A stretch of 64,000 nucleotides of DNA. It comes from Bacillus sp. KH172YL63 (lineage in GTDB: Bacteria; Bacillota; Bacilli; Bacillales; Bacillaceae_B). Location: NCBI RefSeq assembly GCF_011398925.1, contig NZ_AP022842.1, forward strand, positions 2,344,001 to 2,408,000. Direction: 5' to 3'. The notes under the pieces are model-generated. The model was not told the origin of the DNA. It made no database searches and saw nothing but the letters and a program-made list of their open reading frames with translations. Below are positions 43,057-52,197 of this stretch, in pieces (positions within the stretch are counted from its first letter, which is position 1; each line of letters opens with the position of its first letter). Both the position numbers and the translations under genes were made by a program.

Positions 43057-45183
43057 TCAATCACTCAAGCCGTTTTTCACTAAATATCCTTTTATTTGAA
43101 AATAGCTTATTTCTTTCGGTAATTCTTCTTTAATCGGTTTTAAAGGGGAGGGGCCGACCTTCGAAACGGCTTCACCGATTAAGATTTCCTCCTCCGGTGT
43201 AAAGAGAATGCCCCAGTCGTCCATCATTCCTTCCTGATACACACGGATAATGTGATTCTCAATCGTTGCCGTGCTCATCCCCCGCTCCTTCGCAATATCC
43301 TTAATTCCTTTATGGTCTTTGAACAATGCAAAGCTGATCAGGTATGAAGGTGTGTCTGAGCTCTGTGCCTTTCGTGGTGAGCTTTTTACAATTTCTGTAT
43401 GGTGTTCTGGGTTTTCTTTAAGGAAAGCTGCAATCTCCTCTATGAAAATGTGTCCATACCGCTCCATCTTGCTTTCACCCACTCCGCTGACTCCAAGGAA
43501 TTCTTCAGGCGTGTTTGGTTTCTTTACACACATGTCCTGAAGGGATTTGTCTGAGAAAATGACAAATGGCGGTACACCTTCTGAGTCGGCGATTGTTTTC
43601 CGGAGGTTCCGCAATGCCTCGAACAATCCATCTTCTTTATGGATGATACCAGATACGGCAGGCTGCACTTTCCTCATGACCCCACGCTCGCCGGTCAACA
43701 CCTCTTTACCTTTCGAAGAAACCTTAAGGATCGGATAGCTCCCCCCTTCCACGTGAATGACTCCTTCAGAGATCAAGTAGTCGATGAACAATCCAACTTC
43801 TTTTTGGGATTGATCCTTCATCAGTCCGTAGGTGGAGAGTCGGTCAAATCCAAAGTCACGTATTTTCTTCCCTTTCGATCCGGTAAGGACACCGCTGATG
43901 AGAGAAGTCCCGAACCGTTCGTTCATCCGCATCATGCAGGAAAGGACCATCTGCGCTTCCCGTGTGACATCCTCTGACTCACGGTCATCGAGACAATTGC
44001 TGCAATGGCCGCACGGCTCGTCCACCTGTTCACCGAAATAGGTCAAAATATAGTTTTGCAAACAGGCTTCCGTATGGACAAAGTCGATCATATCCCGGAG
44101 CTTCTGCATTTCGTTTTGGTGGAGGTCGGGATTTACGATATTCTGGTCAATGATATAACGTTGCGTCTGGATATCCTGAGGGGAAAACAACAGGATACAT
44201 TCACTGTCCACCCCGTCACGACCTGCCCTCCCTGCCTCTTGATAATACCCTTCCATATTCTTAGGTATTTGATAATGGATGACGTACCGGACGTTCGACT
44301 TATTGATTCCCATCCCAAATGCATTTGTCGCAATCATGATGGTGACCGAATCATTCAGGAAAGCTTCCTGCTCCTCTTGGCGAATGACATCATTCAATCC
44401 ACCGTGGTATTTTCCGACAGCATACCCCTTTTTTTCAAGATATGCATGAAGATTCTCCACTTCCTTCCGGGTGGCACAATAGATAATGCCTGAATGCATT
44501 GCATTCTTCTTTACATAGCTGTCCACCCAGCGCTTGCGGTCTTCGCCTTTTACCACCTGAAAGAAAAGGTTCGTCCGCTGGAAACCGGTTAATACTTTAT
44601 ATTGATCAGGAATATGTAAATGATGAAGGATATCTGCCTGTACTTCCGGAGTAGCGGTTGCTGTCAGAGCAAGAATGGTAGGATTTGATTGCAGTTGATT
44701 CACTGCTTTGGATATTCCGAGATAACTCGGCCGGAAATCATGTCCCCATTGGGATAAACAGTGGGCTTCATCGACTGCTACAAGGGGAATCGGCAGTGTA
44801 TTGAGAAAACGGATAAATCCATATGACTCTAAGCGTTCCGGGGCGATATATACGAGCTTGTAATCCCCTGATGCGATCTCTTCCATCCTCTTGTCTGCTT
44901 CACTGTTGGTCAGTGTACTGTTGATATAGGTAGCAGGTATTCCCTGGTGCACGAGCGAATCCACTTGATCCTTCATCAGGGAGATGAGTGGCGATATAAC
45001 GAGCGTCACACCATCTAGCATAAGGGCAGGCACCTGGTAACAAATCGACTTACCGCCGCCTGTAGGCATGATCCCGACCGTGTTATGTCCCTGGAGTATA
45101 TATTCTATTATGTCTTCTTGCCCTTCCCTGAATGTGTCGTAACCGAAGTATTGCTTTAAAACCATTTGCGCTTCTTTAATCAC
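43057..45183 (-). CDS. recQ: ATP-dependent DNA helicase RecQ
   Basis: 708 residues. Helicase domain 1-330 with Walker A PTGGGKS and DEAH box VDEAHCLSQWGHDFRPSY; zinc-binding region with C-x-x-x-C...CGHCSNC (about 370-395); RQC winged helix; HRDC domain (about 505-585); and a C-terminal helix-turn-helix extension (IKDIAKERGMSTATIENHIIRVYQEG). B. subtilis YocI is shorter, about 590. The GTG start at 45183 is set by GGAGGGAAG 5 nt upstream. Unwinds DNA 3'-5' in repair. Flanked by direct MITE copies. Confidence 0.9.
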   Translation of the reverse strand: MIKEAQMVLKQYFGYDTFREGQEDIIEYILQGHNTVGIMPTGGGKSICYQVPALMLDGVTLVISPLISLMKDQVDSLVHQGIPATYINSTLTNSEADKRMEEIASGDYKLVYIAPERLESYGFIRFLNTLPIPLVAVDEAHCLSQWGHDFRPSYLGISKAVNQLQSNPTILALTATATPEVQADILHHLHIPDQYKVLTGFQRTNLFFQVVKGEDRKRWVDSYVKKNAMHSGIIYCATRKEVENLHAYLEKKGYAVGKYHGGLNDVIRQEEQEAFLNDSVTIMIATNAFGMGINKSNVRYVIHYQIPKNMEGYYQEAGRAGRDGVDSECILLFSPQDIQTQRYIIDQNIVNPDLHQNEMQKLRDMIDFVHTEACLQNYILTYFGEQVDEPCGHCSNCLDDRESEDVTREAQMVLSCMMRMNERFGTSLISGVLTGSKGKKIRDFGFDRLSTYGLMKDQSQKEVGLFIDYLISEGVIHVEGGSYPILKVSSKGKEVLTGERGVMRKVQPAVSGIIHKEDGLFEALRNLRKTIADSEGVPPFVIFSDKSLQDMCVKKPNTPEEFLGVSGVGESKMERYGHIFIEEIAAFLKENPEHHTEIVKSSPRKAQSSDTPSYLISFALFKDHKGIKDIAKERGMSTATIENHIIRVYQEGMMDDWGILFTPEEEILIGEAVSKVGPSPLKPIKEELPKEISYFQIKGYLVKNGLSD

Positions 45184-45304
45184 AAGCTTCCCTCCATCTG
45201 TATATTGTCTCCCTTTATTGTATTTCACAAAAAGGCACGTGCCAATACACTTGGCTGAATTTCCTTAGAGAGTGCCTTCCCTGCACGGTGATTTGCGTCT
45301 TAAC

Positions 45305-45342
45305 GAAAAAGGCCGTACATGAGAATTTCATCATGTACAGCC
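45305..45342 (-). terminator. Terminator after the 43-residue gene
   Basis: GGCTGTACATGA/TCATGTACGGCC stem followed on the minus strand by TTTTTCG. Confidence 0.75.
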
Positions 45343-45348
45343 ACTTCA

Positions 45349-45480
45349 TTAAAACCATTTAACCGTTTTTTCTTCTTTATTCACTTCAACGGGTTTTGAC
45401 AGCTTCCAGAAGCTATCCCATACGGTATCCTTTTGATCGGCGGTGGTGTTTTTTGGCTCTTTCTCTTTTTTATTGGACAT
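45349..45480 (-). CDS. 43-residue basic small protein, unknown
   Basis: Starts MSNKKEKEPKNTTADQKD and ends WDSFWKLSKPVEVNKEEKTVKWF. Charged, no membrane helix, two Trp-rich patches. AAGGAGGGAGCG immediately before the ATG is a very strong ribosome site, and a terminator follows. It lies between recQ and MITE copy B. Small, Lys/Glu-rich proteins like this are common in sporulating Bacillaceae; no named family recognised. Confidence 0.7.
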   Translation of the reverse strand: MSNKKEKEPKNTTADQKDTVWDSFWKLSKPVEVNKEEKTVKWF

Positions 45481-45560
45481 AGCGCTCCCTCCTTCATGCC
45501 TCATTCCCTACATACTATTCAATTTTCAAAAAAGAGTTTAAACAATTTTTAAAAGCGTAA

Positions 45561-45915
45561 GGCTGTTTTCGTAAACATTGTGGCTTTTAGACAATCGAGG
45601 TGCGGTTGATTTCCGCTACAGATGCTCGCTTTCCGCGGGGATGGCGGTGAGCCTCCTCGGCTTCGCCTGCGGGTCTCACCTGTCCATCAGTTCCCGCAGG
45701 AGTCGAGCATCTTCCGCTCCAATCAACCATCGAGGATAAAAACCATAAATTCACTGGGTTAAATGCTTATTTATCATCTAAAAAATAGTGATAATCCTAA
45801 TTCAAGTGCATTGCCTTTGATTTATTGCTATGGCATTTTTTATTCCACAGTATGAAATCACCGAAGATGCTCACATTAACGTCTAATAATAGCAACAATC
45901 TATGCGAAAAGAGCC
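45561..45915 (+). mobile_element. MITE copy B (IS1595-type ends), 355 bp
   Basis: Ends GGCTGTTTTCGTAAACATTG and, reversed, GGCTCTTTTCGCATAGATTG. Same order of GC-rich hairpin and AT-rich half as copy A. No 8-bp direct repeat is seen; instead the flanks GTAA and TTAC extend the inverted repeat by four bases. Confidence 0.8.
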
Positions 45916-45945
45916 TTACAAAAAGATTCTTTTATAGAACCAAAA

Positions 45946-45971
45946 AAGAACCGGTCAGCTGACCGGTTCTT
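45946..45971 (-). terminator. Terminator of ydjO
   Basis: A perfect 26-bp palindrome built on AGAACCGGTCAG/CTGACCGGTTCT, followed on the minus strand by TTTTGG. Confidence 0.75.
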
Positions 45972-45979
45972 ACAATCGA

Positions 45980-46195
45980 TTAAGATGATTTCATCGTTGG
46001 GTGCGGATTGTCTACCACTTGCAGTACTTTAGTGGATGTGACCATATCTTCTTTACAGAGCGGGCATTTAGGTGTGTCTTCACTTTTGAAATTGTCCCGC
46101 ATCCAGCCTTTACATCCTTCCGATGAACAGGCCCAGATTTTTGTTTCTTCTGTTTTGATTTCTTCCTCAACTTGATTTCTACGACCAAAAGCCAT
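45980..46195 (-). CDS. ydjO: Cold-inducible protein YdjO
   Basis: 71 residues. Zinc-ribbon form with C-x4-C (CSSEGC) and C-x2-C (CPLC), KIWACSSEGCKGWMRDNF matching the YdjO family. B. subtilis ydjO is induced by cold; its role is unknown. AAGGAGGACG precedes the ATG. Single gene ending at a palindromic terminator. The MITE copy B lies just downstream. Confidence 0.85.
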   Translation of the reverse strand: MAFGRRNQVEEEIKTEETKIWACSSEGCKGWMRDNFKSEDTPKCPLCKEDMVTSTKVLQVVDNPHPTMKSS

Positions 46196-46411
46196 TGAAC
46201 GTCCTCCTTTAAGGTAAGTAGGATTTTCTTGCTAAGCTTTCTAACAGGAAAATAATGTTGTGGTAATGTATGCTGCAGATCATATGTGGATATCATCGTT
46301 CGATAAATAAATCGGATGTTTTGCTTCGATTATTTCCATTATACCATACTTTTATCCATTTTAATATACGAACACCAAAGTATTGGCATTTATGTACCGT
46401 TCCCGATTTTG

Positions 46412-46543
46412 TTAATTTCTTGTTTGTTTTCTTGATGATGAAGCTTTCACGCCACCTTGAAGCTCCTCGTTAGTCGTTCCTTGTGCTTCCACTTCCGGAG
46501 AACCAAGTCCTGCTTTAGACGGATCTTTCTTCTTTTTACCCAT
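46412..46543 (-). CDS. 43-residue basic protein, possibly a small spore protein
   Basis: MGKKKKDPSKAGLGSPEVEA...GGVKASSSRKQTRN, highly basic at both ends, Gly/Ser/Gln-rich, no hydrophobic helix. GGAGGTGAT lies directly before the ATG. The composition and size suggest a small acid-soluble type spore protein, but I cannot match a named Ssp protein with certainty. It lies divergently upstream of the ger operon, which would fit a sporulation context. Confidence 0.6.
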   Translation of the reverse strand: MGKKKKDPSKAGLGSPEVEAQGTTNEELQGGVKASSSRKQTRN

Positions 46544-46653
46544 CGATATCACCTCCACCCATACTTTTCCCAAATTTATACTTATTTATGTACCAAGTCC
46601 CCTTCTATTCTTGTGCTGAATGTGGATATAGCCATTGGTTTGTGGGAACTCTA

Positions 46654-48201
46654 ATGACTAAATTGACATCCAGGGTGTTGAATACATTGTTTAAACGAAG
46701 AAAAGTGCAAAAGGAAATCGACGAGGGTCTTCCACACAGCTTCGACATACAAGAGTTCCATGAAGAACTTCTTTTTCTCGTCAGCAACAGTGAGGACTTG
46801 GTTTTACGCACCATTACGCTTGACGGGCAGGAAGTGGCGATTGCCTATTTCGAAGATCTGGTCAATGCTTCATTCATGCAGGACAGCATCGTACGGCCCC
46901 TTGAAGAATTCACCGGTGAAATTGATTATCGTGGGATCAAAAATACAATAAATATTGCAAAGCTGACCGAGACCAATTCCATCACTGATGTGGTGGATAA
47001 TTTAGTGAACGGGACCGTTTATATTTTCAAACAAGGCGATACCCATGGCATACTTGCTGATATTGCCGATAAAGGTACACGGGCCCTGGAAAAGGCTGAA
47101 ACAGAATCACTCGTCTTCGGACCAAAAATTTCCTTCACTGAATCCATTGCAAAAAATTTAAACCTGATTCGTTCCAACGTCAACGATCCTAAACTATGCG
47201 TAGAAACATTCATGATCGGGACCAGGACAAAAAAGAAGGTACAGCTGATTTACATAAAAGATATTGCAGAAGAAGACAACGTCAATACATTCCGTCAAAG
47301 AATCACCGATATAGAAGTGGACAGTATCATAGACTCGACTGTGCTTGCACAAATGATTGAGGATGACTCCTACACGATTTTCCCTCAATTCATCACAACT
47401 GAACTTCCAGACCGCTGCACCATTTCCCTCCTCCACGGGAAGATCGTATTACTGGTTGACAGAAGCCCGACAGCGATCATCGGGCCGTCGACTTTGATGA
47501 ATTTCTTCGAATCAACCGAAGATATATATATGAGATGGAATATGGGCACTTTCTTGAGGATGATCCGCTTCGTTGCCATCTTTTTCTCGATATTGCTGAC
47601 ACCTGCATACGTGGCAGTGTTAACGTACCATTACGAAGTGATTCCATCCGCCCTGCTCGTATCCCTCGGTCAATCCAGATCCAATGTGCCATTCCCTCCC
47701 GTGTTCGAGGCACTGTTATTGGAATTCATCATTGAACTGTTAAGGGAAGCTGGGGCGAGACTGCCTACAAAGGTAGGTCAGACGATGGGAATTGTCGGCG
47801 GGATTGTCATCGGACAAGCATCTGTGCAAGCCGGCTTCACGAGCAATATCCTGATTATCATCATTGCCATTTCTGCCCTGGGCTCGTTTACAGCGCCGAG
47901 TTATGCGATCGGTACCGCTGTCCGCATCCTCCGCTTTCCGATCATTGTGATGGCGGGTTTATACGGAGGTGTCGGGATCATGTTCTGTTTTTGTTTCTTG
48001 TTGATTCATCTATTGAAGATCACGACGTTGGGGAGGCCATATTTGTCCCCTATTTATCCATTCAGGTTCTCTGATTTGAAATACAGCATTTTTCGCCTTC
48101 CCTATCAATTTTTAGATAAGCGTCCGGTATCGAACCGGCCGATCGATCAGGGTCGGATCCCGGTTAAGAAGGCACATATGAAGAAAGACGTTGATGAATG
48201 A
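46654..48201 (+). CDS. Spore germination protein, GerA family (GerXA)
   Basis: 515 residues. An N-terminal cytosolic domain (about 1-300) with GerA family blocks (FHEELLFLVSNSEDLV, IDYRGIKNTINIAKLTETNS), then about five helices from residue 305, including FEALLLEFIIELLREAGARLPTKVGQTMGIVGG, the typical channel-forming region. The A subunit of a germinant receptor complex in the spore inner membrane. The frame is open to 46588, but the best start is 46654 (GGGAA upstream); start not certain. Followed with ATGA overlap by the B subunit. Confidence 0.9.
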   Translation: MTKLTSRVLNTLFKRRKVQKEIDEGLPHSFDIQEFHEELLFLVSNSEDLVLRTITLDGQEVAIAYFEDLVNASFMQDSIVRPLEEFTGEIDYRGIKNTINIAKLTETNSITDVVDNLVNGTVYIFKQGDTHGILADIADKGTRALEKAETESLVFGPKISFTESIAKNLNLIRSNVNDPKLCVETFMIGTRTKKKVQLIYIKDIAEEDNVNTFRQRITDIEVDSIIDSTVLAQMIEDDSYTIFPQFITTELPDRCTISLLHGKIVLLVDRSPTAIIGPSTLMNFFESTEDIYMRWNMGTFLRMIRFVAIFFSILLTPAYVAVLTYHYEVIPSALLVSLGQSRSNVPFPPVFEALLLEFIIELLREAGARLPTKVGQTMGIVGGIVIGQASVQAGFTSNILIIIIAISALGSFTAPSYAIGTAVRILRFPIIVMAGLYGGVGIMFCFCFLLIHLLKITTLGRPYLSPIYPFRFSDLKYSIFRLPYQFLDKRPVSNRPIDQGRIPVKKAHMKKDVDE

Positions 48202-48212
48202 AGGGTGAGTGT

Positions 48213-49322
48213 ATGAATGTAAATGTGAATCCCCATGACCGGTTAATGTTCAATGCTTTTTTAATCATGTTCATCATTCACACCGCCCAGACAGGCGTGG
48301 GGATCGCAGGACTCCCACGTGTCATTTTCCTCGAGACGAACCGGGATGCCTGGATCTCTGTCTTTCTTTCCGGCTTCCTTGTGGCCTTCGTCCTTTTCAT
48401 TATGGTGAAGATGCTTGAAACATACCCCAGTGCTGATTTATACGGCATCCACATGGATGTATATGGAAAATGGTTGAGCAAAGCCTTCAATCTTCTCTAT
48501 ATCCTCTATTATCTCAGCATCACCTATGTGATCCTTATGAACTACATTGAGATGGTACAGGCATGGATATTTCCCAAAATGCCCAATTGGCTCTTGATGG
48601 GACTATTGCTCTTTTTACTTGTATACGCCGTACTCGGAGGGATCAGGGTAGTGGTCGGAATCGCATTTCTTGGTCTCATTCTGGCTTTCTGGTTATTATT
48701 CATGATCTACACCCCCATAAAATATATGGATTTTAATCATCTTCAGCCGGTTTTGACGTCTTCGCCGAAGGAACTCATGATGGGGGTTTACAAAACAAGC
48801 TTTACAATCATCGGATTTGAAATGCTGCTGTTTACTTATCCTTATATAAAAGAAAAGAAACAAGCATTGAAATATGCCCTGTTCGGGACAGCTTACACCA
48901 CGTTTCTCTACACCGTCGTGACCGTAGTTTGCATCGGGTTCTTTTCGGAAGATGCATTGACCAAGACAATTTGGCCTGTATTGTCAATGTTCAAGATTCT
49001 ACGAATCCCAAACCTTGAACGCTTCGAATTCATCGCTGTATCATATTGGATGCTGGTGATTTTGCCGAATATCTGCTTATTTTTCTGGGCATCCACACGG
49101 GGTATGAAGAGGGTATTTAAGCTGTCACAGAAGAAAGCCATCTTTTTATTCGCCGGGATACTGTGGATATGTTCTATTTTGGTCAAGGACCGGATGACGA
49201 TGAATATGATTACGGATAAGATCGGAACAACGAGCTTCATCCTCTCTTTCATCTATCCCTGCTTTTTATTCCTTCTTGTGAAAATAAAAAGATTGGTCAA
49301 TAGGAAAGGAGCGGACATATGA
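48213..49322 (+). CDS. Spore germination protein, GerB family (GerXB)
   Basis: 369 residues with about ten helices, APC-type (GerAB/ArcD/ProY) transporter fold: QTGVGIAGLPRVIFLETNRDAWISVFLSGFLV at the start. The B subunits bind the germinant amino acid or sugar. The frame opens at 48198 overlapping the A gene stop; 48213 has GGTGAG upstream and is preferred. In the gerA-B-C order, overlapping the C gene by 4 nt. Confidence 0.9.
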   Translation: MNVNVNPHDRLMFNAFLIMFIIHTAQTGVGIAGLPRVIFLETNRDAWISVFLSGFLVAFVLFIMVKMLETYPSADLYGIHMDVYGKWLSKAFNLLYILYYLSITYVILMNYIEMVQAWIFPKMPNWLLMGLLLFLLVYAVLGGIRVVVGIAFLGLILAFWLLFMIYTPIKYMDFNHLQPVLTSSPKELMMGVYKTSFTIIGFEMLLFTYPYIKEKKQALKYALFGTAYTTFLYTVVTVVCIGFFSEDALTKTIWPVLSMFKILRIPNLERFEFIAVSYWMLVILPNICLFFWASTRGMKRVFKLSQKKAIFLFAGILWICSILVKDRMTMNMITDKIGTTSFILSFIYPCFLFLLVKIKRLVNRKGADI

Positions 49323-50458
49323 AGAAAAAGCTCTCATGCTTCTTGCTCTGCCTTTCTGTTTTCTTTTTAAGTAGCTGTGTCGAAACCAAGTATCTTGAAA
49401 AACTTGGACTCATCACAGCGGTTGGCTATGATCAGGCTGACGGTGAAAGAATCAAGGGAACGATCGTCCTGTATCAGTTTAACCCTGCCATGGAAGATGT
49501 GGAGAAAATCCTCACAAGTGAATCCAAGACAAGCAAAGGGATTCGTCTTTCACAAAATTTAGAAACCGACCATAAGCTTGTGTCGGGTCAACTCAGGATC
49601 GCTGTATACGGTAAAGAATTGGCCAAGAAAGGCATCGCACATTTAGTGGATACGCTAGAAAGGGATTCAGCAATCGGGAATATGGTGTACCTGGGAATTG
49701 CCGAAAACACAGCAGAAGAAATCCTCTCCTATCAAATGGAGGAAACCCCTTCTAACAAAGGAACATATCTATACAATCTAGTGAGACAAAATGTTGAGTC
49801 TGAAATGCTTGTGTCTCCTACTTTACAAGAGTTCATCACTGATTACGGCAGTGTCGGGAAGGATCCGATCCTACCCTTACTAAAAGCAGCCGACGGCAAA
49901 GTCGGAGTAGACGGGTTCGCACTCTTTTCCAGGGATCGATTCATAAAAGAGATACCTAAAGAAAAAACTTTCTATATACGATCATTAATAGAAGATTATA
50001 AATCAGGAAGCGTAGAGGTGGAATTGCCAATCGAAAAGTTCAAGCCATACTTGGCAAGTCTTCACCTCGGGCAAGAAAATGATAAAGTGTTTATGATGAT
50101 CGACAGCATCCATTCTTCACACAATATCAAAGTGACCGATAAGGAAAAGCCAGAATTCAATATTCAGCTAGATATGAAATCCAGGGTACTGGAGTTATCA
50201 GAGGAAATGAGCCTTTCTAAACCTGATGTTTTGCACCTGCTTGAACAAGAGGTAAGTGCGTACATTGAGAAAAATATCAAAGACATCGTCCTCATGCTGC
50301 AAGAGGAAGGGACGGATCCGATCGGTTTCGGATTGGAATTAAAAAGCCTCAGGGGAAACCAGCATATGACGAGGAAAGAATGGGATAAGAGATACAGTGA
50401 GGCGGTCTTCCATGTATCTGTGAAGAATGAAATCATCCGTACCGGTGTGATTGATTAA
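49319..50458 (+). CDS. Spore germination lipoprotein, Ger(x)C family
   Basis: 379 residues. Lipobox LSSC (Cys at about 20), then the Ger(x)C domain: VETKYLEKLGLITAVGYDQ, RLSQNLETDHKLVSGQLR, LVSPTLQEFITDYGSVGKDPILPLLK, and a C-terminal domain ending FHVSVKNEIIRTGVID. The C subunit of the germinant receptor on the outer face of the spore inner membrane. Coupled to the B gene by ATGA. Ends near a bidirectional terminator. Confidence 0.9.
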   Translation: MKKKLSCFLLCLSVFFLSSCVETKYLEKLGLITAVGYDQADGERIKGTIVLYQFNPAMEDVEKILTSESKTSKGIRLSQNLETDHKLVSGQLRIAVYGKELAKKGIAHLVDTLERDSAIGNMVYLGIAENTAEEILSYQMEETPSNKGTYLYNLVRQNVESEMLVSPTLQEFITDYGSVGKDPILPLLKAADGKVGVDGFALFSRDRFIKEIPKEKTFYIRSLIEDYKSGSVEVELPIEKFKPYLASLHLGQENDKVFMMIDSIHSSHNIKVTDKEKPEFNIQLDMKSRVLELSEEMSLSKPDVLHLLEQEVSAYIEKNIKDIVLMLQEEGTDPIGFGLELKSLRGNQHMTRKEWDKRYSEAVFHVSVKNEIIRTGVID

Positions 50459-50548
50459 TCATATGAGCGCCGAGCATTACTATTGATTCCAAAGCTGCGT
50501 CTCTCCATGATCAGTTAGTATTCTTTTAAAAAACGGTTATGTATAATA

Positions 50549-50603
50549 AAATCCGAACGAATGGGGTTTTCCTTGAAAATTTCCCAATTCGTTCGGATTT
50601 TTT
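50549..50603. terminator. Bidirectional terminator between ger operon and DUF1033 gene
   Basis: A 14-bp stem (AAATCCGAACGAAT/ATTCGTTCGGATTT) with further pairs and a large loop; T runs on both strands. Confidence 0.8.
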
Positions 50604-50626
50604 TAACTGGAGCCAGCTATTTTCCC

Positions 50627-50977
50627 TCATACTTGGCCAACGGTTCTATTCACTTCAAGAATGATGTCTTCCTCATGGATGTCCATCGGCTTGTTTCCTT
50701 CAAAGATGACCAATCCGTGATAGAGCTGAAGGTCATCGTCACAAGCTTCACAAAAAGATATTTCCTCAGGATTCCAAAATGCAATGGTATTTTCACGTTT
50801 GCGCTTGGATTCCGGATATTGTCTCTTGAGTGCCTTCATTTCTTCCAAAAATGCATCGAGTGCTGCCTGCCTGCTTTCGAATTTCCGCTCAGAAACGATG
50901 TCACGCTCCCAACCTTCAAAAAACCACCATGGCTCCGCATCACTCTTTGTAGTCAGTACTGTCCAAGTCTGTTTCAA
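50627..50977 (-). CDS. DUF1033 family protein
   Basis: 116 residues. WTVLTTKSDAEPWWFFEGWERDIV and AALDAFLEEMKALKRQYPESKRK are the DUF1033 (YpoP/YsaA-type) core; C-terminal CEACDDDLQLYHGLVIF. Soluble, small. Known only as a conserved Bacillales/Lactobacillales family. A GGAGGGTG site is upstream. Confidence 0.8.
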   Translation of the reverse strand: MKQTWTVLTTKSDAEPWWFFEGWERDIVSERKFESRQAALDAFLEEMKALKRQYPESKRKRENTIAFWNPEEISFCEACDDDLQLYHGLVIFEGNKPMDIHEEDIILEVNRTVGQV

Positions 50978-51232
50978 TGCTTCACCCTCCTATCTTCCTG
51001 ACCAAATTGTACAAAAAAATCAGTGGAAAGAAAAATATTTTAACCCTTCACCTATAAATGATTGACAAGATCGGCCCTGTACAAGCATAGGCTGAAGAAA
51101 AGACTATTTTTCTATACATCGTTGCATCACAAGCGAGAGGTGCTGGATTTCCCTTGTATAGGAGAGCCTTGCCCTTCTTTTCGCTTGATCAACATCCCGA
51201 TATACTGACCGACATTCCGGGAGGGAAAATTC

Positions 51233-51688
51233 ATGAATTTTATTGTACTCAAAAAAGGCTCCATCATTGCCATACTCGTTGCAGTGTTGATCATTACGGT
51301 CGGAACGCTGTGGTCACATTCTTCGAAGAACACTTATCCTACTGTCTCTTTGTCTGAGAAACCTGCCAAAAAGCAGGTTTTCGAGTTTGTGACCGGGGAA
51401 TACTCATCCACATCCCCGACGGGAGAAAAAATCGAAGTCTACCGTTGGGATCCCGGGACGATCGTCGTGGAAAAGGGAATTGAGGTTGAACTTAGGATCC
51501 ATGGTGTGAACGGGACCGAGCATCCGTTTTACATCGAAGGAACCGATGTAAAAGGCATCATCAAAAAAGGAAAAGAGACTGTTGTCACGGTGATTTTTCC
51601 TGAAGAAGGAACTTATCGGCTCATATGCGAAAGGCACGAAACCATCGAACAAAATGGTCCTATGATTGCTTATATTGTTGTTGACTGA
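51233..51688 (+). CDS. Membrane-anchored cupredoxin-domain protein
   Basis: 151 residues. N-terminal membrane helix (about 8-27) then an exported beta-sandwich (PGTIVVEKGIEVELRIHGVNGTEHPFYI, GKETVVTVIFPEEGTYRLICERHETI) with His, Cys and His in the cupredoxin positions (H in NGTEHPF, C and H in ICERH); the axial Met is doubtful. This is the mononuclear copper fold. RBS GGGAGGG. May handle electrons or copper at the outer face. Confidence 0.7.
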   Translation: MNFIVLKKGSIIAILVAVLIITVGTLWSHSSKNTYPTVSLSEKPAKKQVFEFVTGEYSSTSPTGEKIEVYRWDPGTIVVEKGIEVELRIHGVNGTEHPFYIEGTDVKGIIKKGKETVVTVIFPEEGTYRLICERHETIEQNGPMIAYIVVD

Positions 51689-51695
51689 ATCATGC

Positions 51696-51730
51696 AGGTC
51701 CCCGTTATTGTAATATTATCGGGGACCTTT
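51696..51730 (+). terminator. Terminator of the cupredoxin gene
   Basis: AGGTCCCCG/CGGGGACCT stem with a 15-nt loop, followed by a T-rich stretch. Confidence 0.75.
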
Positions 51731-51883
51731 AAATTTTTTCAGCATGCAATGAAACCTTTTGTTCACAAAATCGTATAAAGTATTACCATGGATTCTCCAG
51801 GTGTTTAGCAGTATACTTGAAGGGTCATACCATGATTTACAATCTCCATATTACTACACGAACCATATAAGGAGTCATTTCCA

Positions 51884-52165
51884 TTGTCTTTCATCTTACT
51901 ACAAGATCTATTGGATCTTTATCTAAGTCCGATGTACATCAGCATGGTCCTTCTGTTTTTTATGGCATTGATATGGAATCAGCTCCCAGCCGGGTTTCAG
52001 ATCTTTGCACATCCTCATGATGAAAAAATCGAAGGAACATCCTTACTCGTTAAGCATGTCACCAATCACGACCTGCCTCCTGTGAGGGTTTGGTTTACAA
52101 CGTGCATGAAATGTCAATTCTATCATCATGATAATGATGAAGAAGCCTCCTCTATTCTTATCTAA
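51884..52165 (+). CDS. Small membrane protein, unknown
   Basis: 93 residues with one membrane helix (about 15-35, SPMYISMVLLFFMALIWNQLP) and a hydrophilic C-terminus with a Cys pair in CMKCQFYHHDNDEE. The TTG start at 51884 is preceded by AAGGAG 9 nt upstream. It lies 32 nt before yidC on the same strand and may be co-transcribed. Family not recognised. Confidence 0.55.
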   Translation: MSFILLQDLLDLYLSPMYISMVLLFFMALIWNQLPAGFQIFAHPHDEKIEGTSLLVKHVTNHDLPPVRVWFTTCMKCQFYHHDNDEEASSILI

Positions 52166-52197
52166 CCAGAAAGTATAGATACTGAGGAGGAAAAACA

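Noticed and set aside
45561..45915. An 8-bp target duplication for MITE copy B
   Set aside because: The flanks AAGCGTAA and TTACAAAA are not direct repeats; they are instead partly inverted.
46588..46653. N-terminal extension of GerXA with a CxxC motif
   Set aside because: The open frame continues upstream, but there is no ribosome site before 46588 and GerA proteins do not have a CxxC head; the start at 46654 is preferred.
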